Assembly: GCF_024158745.1 (NCBI RefSeq)
Contig: NZ_JAMZAW010000010.1
Location: forward strand, 186,001 to 250,000
Length of the DNA: 64,000 nucleotides
Reading direction: 5' to 3'
DNA from: Paenibacillus tyrphae
GTDB lineage: Bacteria > Bacillota > Bacilli > Paenibacillales > NBRC-103111
Shown here: in pieces, positions 23,982 to 32,599 of the stretch
How positions within the stretch are numbered: the first letter of the stretch is position 1
Layout of the letters: every line of letters starts with the position of its first letter
Notes under the pieces: generated by a model
Databases searched by the model: none
What the model was told of the DNA's origin: nothing
Seen by the model: only the letters and a program-made list of their open reading frames with translations
Made by a program: the position numbers and the translations under genes

Positions 23982-25472
23982 TCACCTTTTTTTCCGTTTG
24001 GTCCGGTTCATGCGAGGGAAGGTTGTCATCCACGGCCGCGGCACCCGCACCAAGATATCTTTCCAGTCCGAGAAGAACGTCGGCGCAACCGGAGCCAAGT
24101 AAGGAACGCCGAACGACTTGAGCGAAACCAGATGAACAAAGGTGAACAACACGCCGCATAAGATACCGAAGCCGCCCATAAACCCGGCCAAAATCATATA
24201 TCCGTATTGCAGAAACCGCTGTGCAATCCCGAAGTTGTAGAAAGGAGCGACAAAATTGGCAATCGCGGTGACGGCTACCACAATGACCATCGCTGCCGAT
24301 ACGAGGCCGGCATTGACCGCCGCTTCGCCCAAGACGAGCGCTCCGACGATCGATATGGCTTGACCGGCAATCCGCGGCATGCGCAGGCCGGCCTCACGCA
24401 GCACTTCAAAGGTGACCATCATCAGAAACGCCTCCACGTAGGAGGGGAACGGCACCCCTTCCCGCTGCGCGGAAATATTGATCAAAAGCGCAGCCGGCAG
24501 CAGTCCTTGATGGTATGAAGTTACGGCAATGTAAAGCGAAGGAACGAATACGGCAAGCAGGAACGCCAGGAACCGGATCCATAACAAGAACGTCGCGATA
24601 TCTGCCCTCTGGTAATAATCTTCGGGAGACGTAAAGTATTGCATAAACGTGAACGGACCGATCAGCGTCAGCGGGCTGCCGTCCACCATGACCGCAACCC
24701 TCCCTTCCAGCAGATGAGATGCCGTGACGTCAGGCCGTTCCGTTCTCATTAAGGTTGGAAAGATCGTCAACGTTTTATCCTGAATCCATTCCTCCACATA
24801 AGTGCTGTCCAGAATACTGTCGGTATGCATCGATTTGATTCTTCGCTGGAACTCGCTAACCACTTCCTCCGGCGCGAGATCCTTCATATAGACGATAAGC
24901 ACCTTGGTTTCGGTTGCCGTGCCGATCTGCAATGGCTCGAAACGCAGAGCGGCCGTACGGATTCTTTTGCGGATCAAGCCGACATTCGTCGCAATGTCCT
25001 CGATAAATGCTTCGTGCGGTCCGTGTACGGTGTTTTCCGTTTTGGGCTCCGTCACCGCACGCTGGTAAAATTTCGCCGTATCGAGCACGAGCACGTGCTC
25101 CGACTCCGGGATGACGAGCAGGCACTTTCCATCCAAAAGACCTTGCGCGCATGACTTCAATTCCGACGAGGCCGAAATCGCGGCGACCGGGATCCGGCGC
25201 CGGAGCAGGTCTCCAAGCTCCAACTCGCCGTCCCGAGCGGCAGACAACGTTTCCCCGGTAAACGTACGAAGAACGTTATCTTCGATTTTTCTCTTATCTG
25301 CCAAGGTCTCAATAAATAAGTAGGTGCCTTCCAGCTTGGGGCCGAAGGTAAACGATTGATGAATGAGGTCCGGCGGATTTCCAATCGTATGGATCAGCAG
25401 ATCGACGAAAGATCGGGTGTCGCTTTTGTCAAATTGAGGGTTGCCGTTTGGCGGTCTGGTCCCTTCGATCAT
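23982..25472 (-). CDS. Spore germination protein, GerA type
   Basis: This is a 496-residue A subunit of a germinant receptor. The N-terminal soluble part (about 1-290) contains VLVLDTAKFYQRAVTEPKTE and GPHEAFIEDIATNVGLIRKR, both hallmarks, and the C-terminal half holds about five membrane segments (for example FLAFLLAVFVPSLYIAVTSY). GGAGGTT lies before the ATG at 25472. It is the first gene of the A-C-B-D order operon. The germinant is not predictable. A forespore sigma-G promoter is expected, but I could not identify one with confidence. Confidence 0.95.
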   Translation of the reverse strand: MIEGTRPPNGNPQFDKSDTRSFVDLLIHTIGNPPDLIHQSFTFGPKLEGTYLFIETLADKRKIEDNVLRTFTGETLSAARDGELELGDLLRRRIPVAAISASSELKSCAQGLLDGKCLLVIPESEHVLVLDTAKFYQRAVTEPKTENTVHGPHEAFIEDIATNVGLIRKRIRTAALRFEPLQIGTATETKVLIVYMKDLAPEEVVSEFQRRIKSMHTDSILDSTYVEEWIQDKTLTIFPTLMRTERPDVTASHLLEGRVAVMVDGSPLTLIGPFTFMQYFTSPEDYYQRADIATFLLWIRFLAFLLAVFVPSLYIAVTSYHQGLLPAALLINISAQREGVPFPSYVEAFLMMVTFEVLREAGLRMPRIAGQAISIVGALVLGEAAVNAGLVSAAMVIVVAVTAIANFVAPFYNFGIAQRFLQYGYMILAGFMGGFGILCGVLFTFVHLVSLKSFGVPYLAPVAPTFFSDWKDILVRVPRPWMTTFPRMNRTKRKKR

Positions 25473-25540
25473 ACGAAACCTCCAGCTTTTCGTTATGCTT
25501 CATTTATTTCCATTCCATGGAGGAGTAATACCAGAGCCTA

Positions 25541-25569
25541 AAAGAAAAACACCGCCGAAAGGCAGTGTT
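25541..25569 (-). terminator. Orphan terminator-like hairpin upstream of ger operon
   Basis: On the minus strand AACACTGCC, TTTC, GGCGGTGTT is followed by TTTCTTTT. No minus-strand gene ends here, so it may shield the germination operon from read-through or be left from a lost gene. Confidence 0.4.
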
Positions 25570-25683
25570 GGATTGAAATAGCGTCCTCAGCTCGGTCTGA
25601 TTTTCCTAAATTATTTTACTAATAACATATATTTACTTATACTATAATAAGTTGGGATATTTATGTGCCGATGGGAGGAATCG

Positions 25684-27399
25684 ATGATGAAAAAGAAAGC
25701 CGCAGGTCTTTTTATGGCATCCTTCTTATTATGCAACCTGATCCCGGCTTCACTACACGCTGGGAATGAGGCAGCGAAGCCGGGGTCCAAAAACCTGATC
25801 GTACTGATCGGGGACGGTATGGGTCCCGCCCAGGTCACGGCTGCGCGGCTTTACTCCAAAACCATTCTGGGAGCGGAAAGCTTGCATCTGGACGATTACT
25901 ACGTCGGCCAAGCCAGTACGTTTTCGGAACGCGGAGAAGTGGACGGCAGCGTCGAATCCGGCATGATCACCGATTCCTCGGCGGCAGGAACCGCTTTGGC
26001 TACTGGCCGCAAAACGTACAATTCCGCGGTCAGTCTCTCCAACGAAGAGGTGGCCATGCCCTACGCCTCCGTGATTGAAGCCTCGGAAGCGAAAGGAAAA
26101 GCGACCGGACTCGTCTCCACGGTAAGAATCACGCACGCGACGCCGGCCGTGTTCGCCTCCCACGTACGCAGCCGCAAGAACGAAGCGGCCATCGCTTCGC
26201 AAATGCTGGAAAGCGGCGTCGATGTTTTACTCGGCGGAGGCGCGGATTATTTCACCGGAAAGGATGCCGGCGGGAAGCGTCCGGACAAAACGATTGTTCC
26301 CGATTTCGAGGCTAAAGGCTACTCCGTCGTCAAAGACTTGGCCGGCCTTCAGGCGCTGACCGCCAAGCACGATAAAGTGCTCGGCCTGTTCAGCCGGTCG
26401 CACCTCGACTACGCCATCGACCGCGACAGCTCTTCCCCAAGTTTGGCCGCTCTGACGGGGAAAGCCATCGAGCTGCTTTCGGCCAAGCCCGAAGGCTTCG
26501 TGCTCATGATCGAAGGCGGTCGGATCGACCACGCCGCGCATGCCAACGATTTGCCGACCATGGTCAAAGAAGTGCTGGACTTCGACGCGGCCGTGAAGAC
26601 AGCGATGGATTTCGCCAAGAAAGACGGCAGCACCTCCGTTGTCGTAACCGCAGACCATGAGACGGGCGGTCTGTCTCTGGGCCGCGATAATATTTACGAG
26701 TTAAATATCGACCTCTGGAACCGGCAAAAGCAATCTTCCCAGGTGCTGAATGCAGCGCTTGAGCAAGCCCGCACGCCGGAGGAAATCCGGAAGTTCGTTC
26801 AAACGAACACAGCGATCGCGGATCTGAGCGACGAGGAGGCCCGTTTCATTCTGAAAGGCGACGGTACGAACTACGAGCGCGAAGGTGCGTATAACGCCGT
26901 CATCTCCAAGCGGCTTCTGGTCGGATGGTCCGGCCACGGGCATTCCGGGGTGGACGTGGGCGTCTGGGCCTACGGACCGATTGCCGAGCTGGTGAAGGGA
27001 AAAATCGACAATACGGACATCGCCAAGGCAGGCGCCCAAACGATTGGCGTCGATCTCGATGCCGTAACCGCCGGGCTGCAGGCCAAGTACTGGTATCCCA
27101 AGTTCAAGATAACGCCCGATCGATCGGTCGTCTATCCGGCCAAGGCGCTCGCCGCGAAGCTGGGCGCATCGGTGGACTGGGACTCGACTTCCGGCACCGT
27201 GCGGATGTCCAAAGGCGGCACAACCATTCTCGTGAACCTGAAAGACGGCAGCGCGACGCTGAATGGTCAAGCGGCAGCCTATGCCGTCCATGTCGAGAAA
27301 GGCACACTGTATTTATCTCTGGATGCATTCAACGAGCTCAGCGGGCAAAGCATGACTTGGGACCCGCTTTCCGAGCGTCTGGTGCTGAAAGCTGGCTGA
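25684..27399 (+). CDS. Alkaline phosphatase with stalk-like C-terminal domain
   Basis: This is a secreted protein of 571 residues. A signal peptide (residues 1-26) leads to an alkaline phosphatase domain with IGDGMG, the nucleophile serine in TDSSAAGTALATG, RIDHAAHAND, TADHETGG and the histidine of GHSGVDVGVWAYGP. Residues about 475-570 form a copper-amine-oxidase N-terminal-like domain (PAKALAAKLGASVDWDSTSG), common in Paenibacillus surface proteins. It should release phosphate from organic phosphates outside the cell. No PHO-box could be picked out by eye. GGAGG supports the start at 25684. Confidence 0.93.
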   Translation: MMKKKAAGLFMASFLLCNLIPASLHAGNEAAKPGSKNLIVLIGDGMGPAQVTAARLYSKTILGAESLHLDDYYVGQASTFSERGEVDGSVESGMITDSSAAGTALATGRKTYNSAVSLSNEEVAMPYASVIEASEAKGKATGLVSTVRITHATPAVFASHVRSRKNEAAIASQMLESGVDVLLGGGADYFTGKDAGGKRPDKTIVPDFEAKGYSVVKDLAGLQALTAKHDKVLGLFSRSHLDYAIDRDSSSPSLAALTGKAIELLSAKPEGFVLMIEGGRIDHAAHANDLPTMVKEVLDFDAAVKTAMDFAKKDGSTSVVVTADHETGGLSLGRDNIYELNIDLWNRQKQSSQVLNAALEQARTPEEIRKFVQTNTAIADLSDEEARFILKGDGTNYEREGAYNAVISKRLLVGWSGHGHSGVDVGVWAYGPIAELVKGKIDNTDIAKAGAQTIGVDLDAVTAGLQAKYWYPKFKITPDRSVVYPAKALAAKLGASVDWDSTSGTVRMSKGGTTILVNLKDGSATLNGQAAAYAVHVEKGTLYLSLDAFNELSGQSMTWDPLSERLVLKAG

Positions 27400-27406
27400 C
27401 CTTCCC

Positions 27407-28216
27407 CTACCCTTTGCGCTTCATGCTCGTATCAGCGGAATTCTTTTTGGGGAGGAGTTCCTTTACATGCTTTAACTGGGCGACAATAATAAAGCTGACG
27501 ATCACCAGCAGAAACCAGGAGCTGAATTTGCTCCACGACACCATGCTCCAGCCGGCTTGTTGATGGGGGTAACGCCATGCCCCCAGCCAAGTTCCGATAT
27601 TTTCGGCGATCCAGATGAAGAAGCCGACCAGCGCAAAACCAAGCGTGAGCGGCATCCGGTACACGCTATCTCCCACCTTGAAATACAGCGTCGTGCGGAA
27701 AAACAGCACAAATAGCAAAGCCGCAAGCAGCCAGCGCAGATCGGGGATGAAGTGGTGGGTCATAAAATTCAAGTAGATCGCTGCCCCTAGCGTTACCGTC
27801 CAGACGGAAGACGGCCACCGCTCCAACCGGATGTGAAGCCTGCGCCAGGCTTGGCATAAATAGCTGGCCACACTCGCGTACATGAAGCCGCTATAGAGCG
27901 GAACGCCGCCGATTTTGGTCCAGCCCGGCTGCGGGTAATCCCAAGAGCCCATATGTACCTTATACAATTCAAGCGCCAGACCGATGAGATGAAATACGCA
28001 GATCACCTTCAGCTCGTCAATCGTTTCCAGCCCTGCCCGCACCATGATGATTTGTACTGCGATACAAATGACGAGCATCCAGTCATAAGCCGGCATTCCG
28101 GGAAGCGGTGCGATTTTCAACAAGGCCAACGAAAGAAAAATGCAAGCGGGAAATATGCAGGACATCGCTTCCTCGTAGCCAAAAAGCAGCAGTTGTTTGC
28201 CCCATCTCCAACTCAT
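27407..28216 (-). CDS. DUF817 membrane protein (YoaT-like)
   Basis: This is a protein of 269 residues with about eight membrane segments. Recognisable DUF817 stretches are GWTKIGGVPLYSGFMYASVA, FMTHHFIPDLRW and WIAENIGTWLGAWRYP. Bacillus YoaT belongs to this family, whose function is unknown. GGAGGGG precedes the ATG at 28216, and the in-frame region up to 28273 is not needed. It converges on the phosphatase gene with only seven bases between the stops. Confidence 0.88.
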   Translation of the reverse strand: MSWRWGKQLLLFGYEEAMSCIFPACIFLSLALLKIAPLPGMPAYDWMLVICIAVQIIMVRAGLETIDELKVICVFHLIGLALELYKVHMGSWDYPQPGWTKIGGVPLYSGFMYASVASYLCQAWRRLHIRLERWPSSVWTVTLGAAIYLNFMTHHFIPDLRWLLAALLFVLFFRTTLYFKVGDSVYRMPLTLGFALVGFFIWIAENIGTWLGAWRYPHQQAGWSMVSWSKFSSWFLLVIVSFIIVAQLKHVKELLPKKNSADTSMKRKG

Positions 28217-28421
28217 GCCATTCCCCTCCGTTTGTATCGATTGGCAGCGTTGTCTGGATTGCTGCCTCTGCATTTATTGTAATTTGAAAAATAAGAACAA
28301 AAAGAGAAATGTGGAAATCAAAAATTTCATATTTTTAAAATAACATGCCGGAGCTGAGCGATTTATTTGCTCTACAAGGGCTTCCCCATTTTCGCAAATT
28401 GAAATTAAGAGAAATTACCTA

Positions 28422-28450
28422 TTGACAAAATTATAAATTTATGCTATAAT
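28422..28450 (+). promoter_or_regulatory. Consensus sigma-A promoter
   Basis: A perfect TTGACA (28422-28427) and a perfect TATAAT (28445-28450) are separated by 17 bp. Transcription should begin near 28457 and read into the methyltransferase leader. Confidence 0.9.
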
Positions 28451-28475
28451 TTACATTTAAATAAATCGTGTGTAT

Positions 28476-28510
28476 AATAAGATTCTCCTGGCCAGGGGAA
28501 TCTTATTTTT
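28476..28510 (+). terminator. Terminator hairpin inside a 5-prime leader (attenuator candidate)
   Basis: A 14-bp stem (AATAAGATTCTCCT with AGGGAATCTTATT, GGCC loop) is followed by TTTTT. It lies about 20 bases after the expected transcription start and before the methyltransferase ribosome-binding site, so most transcripts would stop unless antiterminated. No leader ORF with a ribosome-binding site is visible. Confidence 0.7.
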
Positions 28511-28532
28511 GTTTATGCTGGAGGATAATTGA

Positions 28533-29447
28533 ATGAAGCCAAATGAGTCGAGTTTAACTTCGTTGGTATCCGCTTTTGGTCGAGCCTATCACAGCCAATA
28601 TGACACGCCTAAAATTTTCGATGATTTTCTTGCAATCGATCTCATTTCCCCACAAGAGTTTTCGGACATTAGAGAAAATATGATTCAAGGCATTCCGTTT
28701 TTCAATCCGGATATGGCTCAAAGATTTCAGGATGATCCGGATGAAATTTTAAAATGGATTGTACAAGTCCAGCTTTCCCCGACGCCGTTGGCACGTTCTG
28801 CGTATTGCGAAAAAGTATTGCTCAACGAAGTTAGGTTGGGATTAAAGCAGTATGTCATCCTCGGTGCCGGGTTAGATACGTTTGGTTTCCGTCATCCGGA
28901 ATTGAAAAATAGCTTGGACATATTTGAAGTTGACCATCCGGCTACCCAGGAATGGAAAAAGCAAAGGTTGGATCATGTCAAATTTGAAATTCCGAGCCAT
29001 CTTCATTTTGTTCCTATGGACTTCACCCGCCAGTTCTCATATCAGCATCTGATCGATGAAGGGTTTGAAAACTGCAAAACGTTTTTTAGCCTGTTGGGGG
29101 TTTCTTATTATTTAACGAAGGAAGAAATCTCAAGCTTGATCCATCACTTATTTGCCAAAGTCCCGGCAGGCAGTTCTATCGTTTTGGACTACGCGGACGA
29201 AAACCTGTTTGAAGAAAAGGGGATGTCGAATCGAGTTGAAAATATGGTGAAAATGGCCTCCGTAAGCGGAGAACCCATGAAATCGTGCTTCACCTATGAC
29301 GAAATTGAGAAACTGTTGGAACAATCGGGCTTGCTCATTTATGAACATCTAACGCCGGCTGCGATCCATGATCTTTTCTTTCGTCATCGGACGGATTATT
29401 TGTCTGCGTTCGAAACGATTCATTATATTCACGCAATAAAAAAATAA
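28533..29447 (+). CDS. Class I SAM-dependent methyltransferase (PPM1/LCMT-like)
   Basis: This is a protein of 304 residues. The SAM-binding motif is YVILGAGLDTFGFR, followed by IFEVDHPATQEWK and FVPMDF, the pattern of the leucine-carboxyl-methyltransferase/TIGR00027 family. Its substrate may be a small molecule, since family members act in O-methylation of metabolites. Base composition is clearly more AT-rich than its neighbours, which suggests acquisition. A GGAGG site supports the start. It stands alone with its own promoter, leader hairpin and terminator. Confidence 0.85.
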   Translation: MKPNESSLTSLVSAFGRAYHSQYDTPKIFDDFLAIDLISPQEFSDIRENMIQGIPFFNPDMAQRFQDDPDEILKWIVQVQLSPTPLARSAYCEKVLLNEVRLGLKQYVILGAGLDTFGFRHPELKNSLDIFEVDHPATQEWKKQRLDHVKFEIPSHLHFVPMDFTRQFSYQHLIDEGFENCKTFFSLLGVSYYLTKEEISSLIHHLFAKVPAGSSIVLDYADENLFEEKGMSNRVENMVKMASVSGEPMKSCFTYDEIEKLLEQSGLLIYEHLTPAAIHDLFFRHRTDYLSAFETIHYIHAIKK

Positions 29448-29469
29448 TATTTCGGTTAAAAGCAGAATT

Positions 29470-29506
29470 GCCTCTCAACCCTCGCCGAGGATTGAGAGGC
29501 TGTTTA
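29470..29506 (+). terminator. Intrinsic terminator
   Basis: GCCTCTCAA pairs with TTGAGAGGC and is followed by TGTTTA. It ends the methyltransferase gene and faces the DUF2277 gene. Confidence 0.7.
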
Positions 29507-29540
29507 GTTACGCCCGCTTCTCCCGCTCGACCACGCCACC

Positions 29541-29819
29541 TTATTTCTCCCCAACGCCGAACCGTTTCGCCGATCGAATGCGGGCGCGTTCGATTTCCAC
29601 TTCACGGTTGCGGGGCTCGGCTTGGGTAACCAGCGAGTCCAGCAGCTTACGGGCAGCCGCAGTAACCTCCTCGACGGCCAGTTGGAACGCTTCCTCGTTC
29701 GCCTTCGAAGGCTTGTTGAAGCCGGACAGCTTCCTCACGAATTGAAGCGAGGCGGCTTGAATCTCATCCTCGGTTGCGGGAGGATCGAAGTTGAACAGCG
29801 TCTTAATATTTCGGCACAT
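29541..29819 (-). CDS. DUF2277 family protein
   Basis: This is a 92-residue protein nearly identical in layout to the DUF2277 family: MCRNIKTLFNFDPPATEDEI, then FVRKLSGFNKPSKANEEAF, then ARKLLDSLVT, ending in ARIRSAKRFG. The family is widespread and of unknown function. AAAGGAG lies before the ATG. It is a single gene, with no operon partner apparent. Confidence 0.93.
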   Translation of the reverse strand: MCRNIKTLFNFDPPATEDEIQAASLQFVRKLSGFNKPSKANEEAFQLAVEEVTAAARKLLDSLVTQAEPRNREVEIERARIRSAKRFGVGEK

Positions 29820-29944
29820 AGCTTTTCTCCTTTGGACATCCTTTTTGTGGTCATCTTACTACACTCTTCTTCCGTACGCCAGCTGGCGCTAGTCGCCCAG
29901 TCGGAGGCTCAAGTCCCAATGAGCTCATGACAACGTCATGCTTG

Positions 29945-29974
29945 TGAAAAAACCTCCCAAATTTACGGGAGGTT
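29945..29974 (-). terminator. Intrinsic terminator
   Basis: On the minus strand AACCTCCC pairs with GGGAGGTT and is followed by TTTTTTC. It ends the VOC gene at 29992. Confidence 0.85.
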
Positions 29975-29991
29975 TTTAGCAGCTATAACGA

Positions 29992-30408
29992 TTACGCTTG
30001 TTGAACCGCACTTGCATCCATGTAGATTAATTCCCACAAATGACCGTCGATATCCTGGAAGCTCCATGCGTACATAAAGCCATGGTCTGCCGGATCGTTC
30101 GAAGGCTTGCCGCCGGCGGCCAAAGCTTTATTGACAAGCTCATCCACTTGTTCCCGGCTATCGGCGGATAAAGCGACGATGACTTCCGTGCTTTTGGCGG
30201 TATCCGAAATGTCTTTCTTCGTAAACGTTTTGAAGAAGTTTTCAACCAGCAGCATGACGAACGTGTTGTCGTTGACAATCATGCAAGTGGCGTTTTCGTC
30301 AGTAAACTGGGGGTTGAACTCAAAGCCGAGCTTCGTAAAAAATTCGACGGATTTGTTCAAATCTTTAACCGGTAAATTAACAAAAACTTTATCTGCTGTA
30401 AATGCCAT
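29992..30408 (-). CDS. VOC-family (glyoxalase-like) protein
   Basis: This is a 138-residue protein with the two beta-alpha-beta-beta-beta units of the VOC fold: VFVNLPVKDLNKSVEFFTKLGF at the start and MYAWSFQDIDGHLWELIYM at the end. The residues expected to bind metal in glyoxalases are only partly kept, so the reaction cannot be named; many relatives are annotated as lactoylglutathione lyase-like or resistance-like. GAGGTGA supports the start. It lies downstream of an ArsR-type gene on the same strand, about 100 bp away. Confidence 0.88.
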   Translation of the reverse strand: MAFTADKVFVNLPVKDLNKSVEFFTKLGFEFNPQFTDENATCMIVNDNTFVMLLVENFFKTFTKKDISDTAKSTEVIVALSADSREQVDELVNKALAAGGKPSNDPADHGFMYAWSFQDIDGHLWELIYMDASAVQQA

Positions 30409-30512
30409 GACCGATCACCTCTTCGAGAATTTGCAATGCTTTTGTGAAACCCGGAGTGACGCCCCTCCTCTCCCACGTTTTACCATCAGCGCACGCCGCC
30501 ATCGCGACGCGG

Positions 30513-30848
30513 CTACGGCTTGTCGTCATGCTTCTGTTCTAACTTTTGCAGTTCCAGCAAATATTCGTCCAACCGGTCGAACCTTTCCTCCCAAATACGG
30601 CGGAACGACGCGAGCCACGCATCCAGCTCCATCAGCGGTTGGGGCCGCAGCCTGTAGATCCGGCGGTTAGCGACCGGCTGCATCTCGACAAGACCGGCTT
30701 CGCTAAGAACGCGGAGATGCTTGGAAGCTTGCGGCTGATGGAGCCCAAGCCGATCGGCGATTTCCCCTACGGTGAGCGGGCCGTCACGCAGGAGCTCGAC
30801 GATATGTAAACGGTTGGGCTCCGCAAGAGCACTCAAGATCGAATTCAT
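30513..30848 (-). CDS. ArsR-family regulator
   Basis: This 111-residue regulator is a winged-helix protein: LAEPNRLHIVELLRDGPLTV, LGLHQPQASKHLRVLSEAGL and the wing VANRRIYRLRPQPL, followed by a C-terminal helix (WEERFDRLDEYL). This subfamily has no metal-binding cysteines and usually controls a neighbouring gene for an AHSA1/SRPBCC or VOC protein. No ribosome-binding site is visible, so it may be leaderless. A 10-bp palindrome GGAATATTCC at 30869-30878 in its promoter could be its operator. Confidence 0.88.
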   Translation of the reverse strand: MNSILSALAEPNRLHIVELLRDGPLTVGEIADRLGLHQPQASKHLRVLSEAGLVEMQPVANRRIYRLRPQPLMELDAWLASFRRIWEERFDRLDEYLLELQKLEQKHDDKP

Positions 30849-31051
30849 GAATTAAATGTACCCGAATTGGAATATTCCTGTCAAGGTATATTCAAGAGGC
30901 TCCTTTGGAATCTCCTTTATTCTAGCATACGAACCAAGCACCAATTTCTTATGGATTGCTATCGTTGCATTATTTTAAATGATTGATCTGGATCGTTTAC
31001 GTCAATACTTTTGATAGGTATAAGCCTATTGAATAAAGGAGTTGGATCAAG

Positions 31052-31462
31052 ATGGGAAACGCGAAGCAAAAAATCACCACGTTCTTCATGTTCGAAGGCA
31101 AAGCCGAAGAAGCCATGAACTTCTACATCACTCTATTTGACCGATCGGAAATCATCAGCATGCGGCATTACGGACCGAACGAAGCCGGTGCCGAAGGAAC
31201 TGTGGTGCAAGCTTTATTTTCACTGAACGGTCAAGTGTTTATGTGCATCGATAGCAGCGTGAAGCACAATTTTACGTTTACCCCTTCCATGTCATTATAT
31301 GTAACATGCGACACGGAAGCGGAGATTGAGCGGGTGTTCGGGAGGCTATCCGACGGGGGATTCGTTCTTATGCCGCTGGGAGCTTACCCGTTCAGCGAAA
31401 AGTTCGGCTGGGTTCAAGACAAGTTCGGCGTCTCCTGGCAGTTGAATCTTGAGAAAAAATAA
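31052..31462 (+). CDS. VOC/PhnB-like protein
   Basis: This is a 136-residue protein of the PhnB (3-demethylubiquinone methyltransferase-like) branch of the VOC fold: ITTFFMFEGKAEEAMNFYI, then FMCIDSS, then LMPLGAYPFSEKFGWVQDKF. The family name reflects an old annotation; it does not imply ubiquinone synthesis here. AAAGGAGTT precedes the ATG. It is divergent from the ArsR gene and might be its target, along with the VOC gene on the other side. Confidence 0.9.
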   Translation: MGNAKQKITTFFMFEGKAEEAMNFYITLFDRSEIISMRHYGPNEAGAEGTVVQALFSLNGQVFMCIDSSVKHNFTFTPSMSLYVTCDTEAEIERVFGRLSDGGFVLMPLGAYPFSEKFGWVQDKFGVSWQLNLEKK

Positions 31463-31542
31463 TGCAGCCGGACGGCTCTCGATCAGGGATCCAGCGGTTG
31501 TCCGAACGTTAACAAATGTTTACGAATCATGGTCAAAAGGTG

Positions 31543-31583
31543 CCAAGAACCGCCGCCGGAAGGCAGCGGTTCTTGCCTTTTTT
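31543..31583 (+). terminator. Intrinsic terminator
   Basis: CCAAGAACCGC pairs with GCGGTTCTTG and is followed by CCTTTTTTG. The rest of the 31463-31783 gap is AT-rich and holds the promoter of the next small gene; no further gene is seen there. Confidence 0.8.
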
Positions 31584-31783
31584 GCTCCAAAGCCAACGCT
31601 GAACATCGACACAAAATGACGCTAAACAACATTTTACAAAAAAATGACTTGAATTTACCTAAAATATCGCATATTATTTTCTATATGAGCAATATATTAG
31701 GCATAATATTAGTTTTTTGTAATATTTATCGTACACCTTGAATGTCTATTGCTCAAGAAACTATGTTTAGGGGGAACCTCCAA

Positions 31784-32062
31784 GTGAACACAAATGTAAA
31801 TCCCGGGGCAAACGTGAACTACGCGAATCAGCCTCAATCCGCGCCGATCATCACGGTGAAAGATTGGCTCGTTACGTTGCTGATTTTGATTATTCCGGTC
31901 GTAAATCTTATTATGCTGTTTGTATGGGCCTTTGGCGGCGGAGCGAATCCGAGCAAATCGAATTATGCAAAAGCCGCACTGATCTGGATGGTCATCGGAT
32001 TTGTCTTATATTTGATAGTCGGTGTTCTGTTCATAGGTCTTATCGGCAGTTCAATGAAATAA
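31784..32062 (+). CDS. Small two-segment membrane protein
   Basis: This is a protein of 92 residues. An Asn/Gln-rich N-terminal tail of about 30 residues precedes two membrane segments (LVTLLILIIPVVNLIMLFVW and ALIWMVIGFVLYLIVGVLFI). I chose GTG at 31784 because AGGGGG lies nine bases before it; ATGs upstream are not supported. The tail plus hairpin-like membrane part resembles small proteins often annotated as hypothetical in Paenibacillus. Function is unknown. It has its own terminator. Confidence 0.65.
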   Translation: MNTNVNPGANVNYANQPQSAPIITVKDWLVTLLILIIPVVNLIMLFVWAFGGGANPSKSNYAKAALIWMVIGFVLYLIVGVLFIGLIGSSMK

Positions 32063-32079
32063 GTTCATTCAGTCAAGCG

Positions 32080-32122
32080 AGCCTGTGCTAAATCTCAAGA
32101 AGATTTAGTACGGGCTTTTTAT
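32080..32122 (+). terminator. Intrinsic terminator
   Basis: AGCCTGTGCTAAATCT pairs with AGATTTAGTACGGGCT and is followed by TTTTATTTT. Confidence 0.85.
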
Positions 32123-32207
32123 TTTGCCGCCTCCGCATAGGACAAAATCCGACGGCCATACGTTATATCGTAGGTCGGCTATATCCGACGAGCAGGAGGA
32201 CATACGA

Positions 32208-32495
32208 TTGCATATTTCAAAAACCAAGCCCAACCCCTATCCGTTCCTTGCGATATCCGCTTCGGATCTCAAGAAGGCCGTTGTGATTGATTTTATCTCC
32301 AGCACCGGGATTTACGCGATCGTCCGTAAAGTAACGGCTTCGGATCTGCTCGCCCTTGCAGCCAGCATGGCCGCGAGCACCGTTCTGCAAAAATGGTCGG
32401 GGCGGCGTCGGAAGAAAACATTGCCGGATCTGCGGCCTGCCAAAGCCATCCCTTGGCCCAGTCCGGGGAACGCAACGCGAACTCGCCTAACCTAA
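32208..32495 (+). CDS. Hypothetical basic protein
   Basis: This is a protein of 95 residues starting with TTG at 32208, eight bases after AGGAGGA. The middle has a moderately hydrophobic part (SDLLALAASMAASTVLQKW) followed by a highly basic run (SGRRRKK) and a Pro-rich tail. No family recognised. The strong ribosome-binding site is the main argument that it is real. Confidence 0.4.
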   Translation: MHISKTKPNPYPFLAISASDLKKAVVIDFISSTGIYAIVRKVTASDLLALAASMAASTVLQKWSGRRRKKTLPDLRPAKAIPWPSPGNATRTRLT

Positions 32496-32540
32496 CTGCT
32501 TATATCGGCAGGTTCGGTCCAATTTTTAAGGTTTTTCCAA

Positions 32541-32580
32541 ATAAAAAAACAGGCCCGTGTGCAAAAGTCGCATGGGCCTG
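32541..32580 (-). terminator. Intrinsic terminator
   Basis: On the minus strand CAGGCCCATGC pairs with the opposite arm ending GGGCCTG and is followed by TTTTTTTATTT. It ends the TetR/HXXEE operon. Confidence 0.85.
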
Positions 32581-32599
32581 CTCCGCATCGCCGTTTGCT

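Noticed and set aside
22777..24159. An extended GerC-like protein starting inside the GerA gene
   Set aside because: The extension is the out-of-frame GerA coding region; the lipoprotein signal and ribosome site place the start at 23976.
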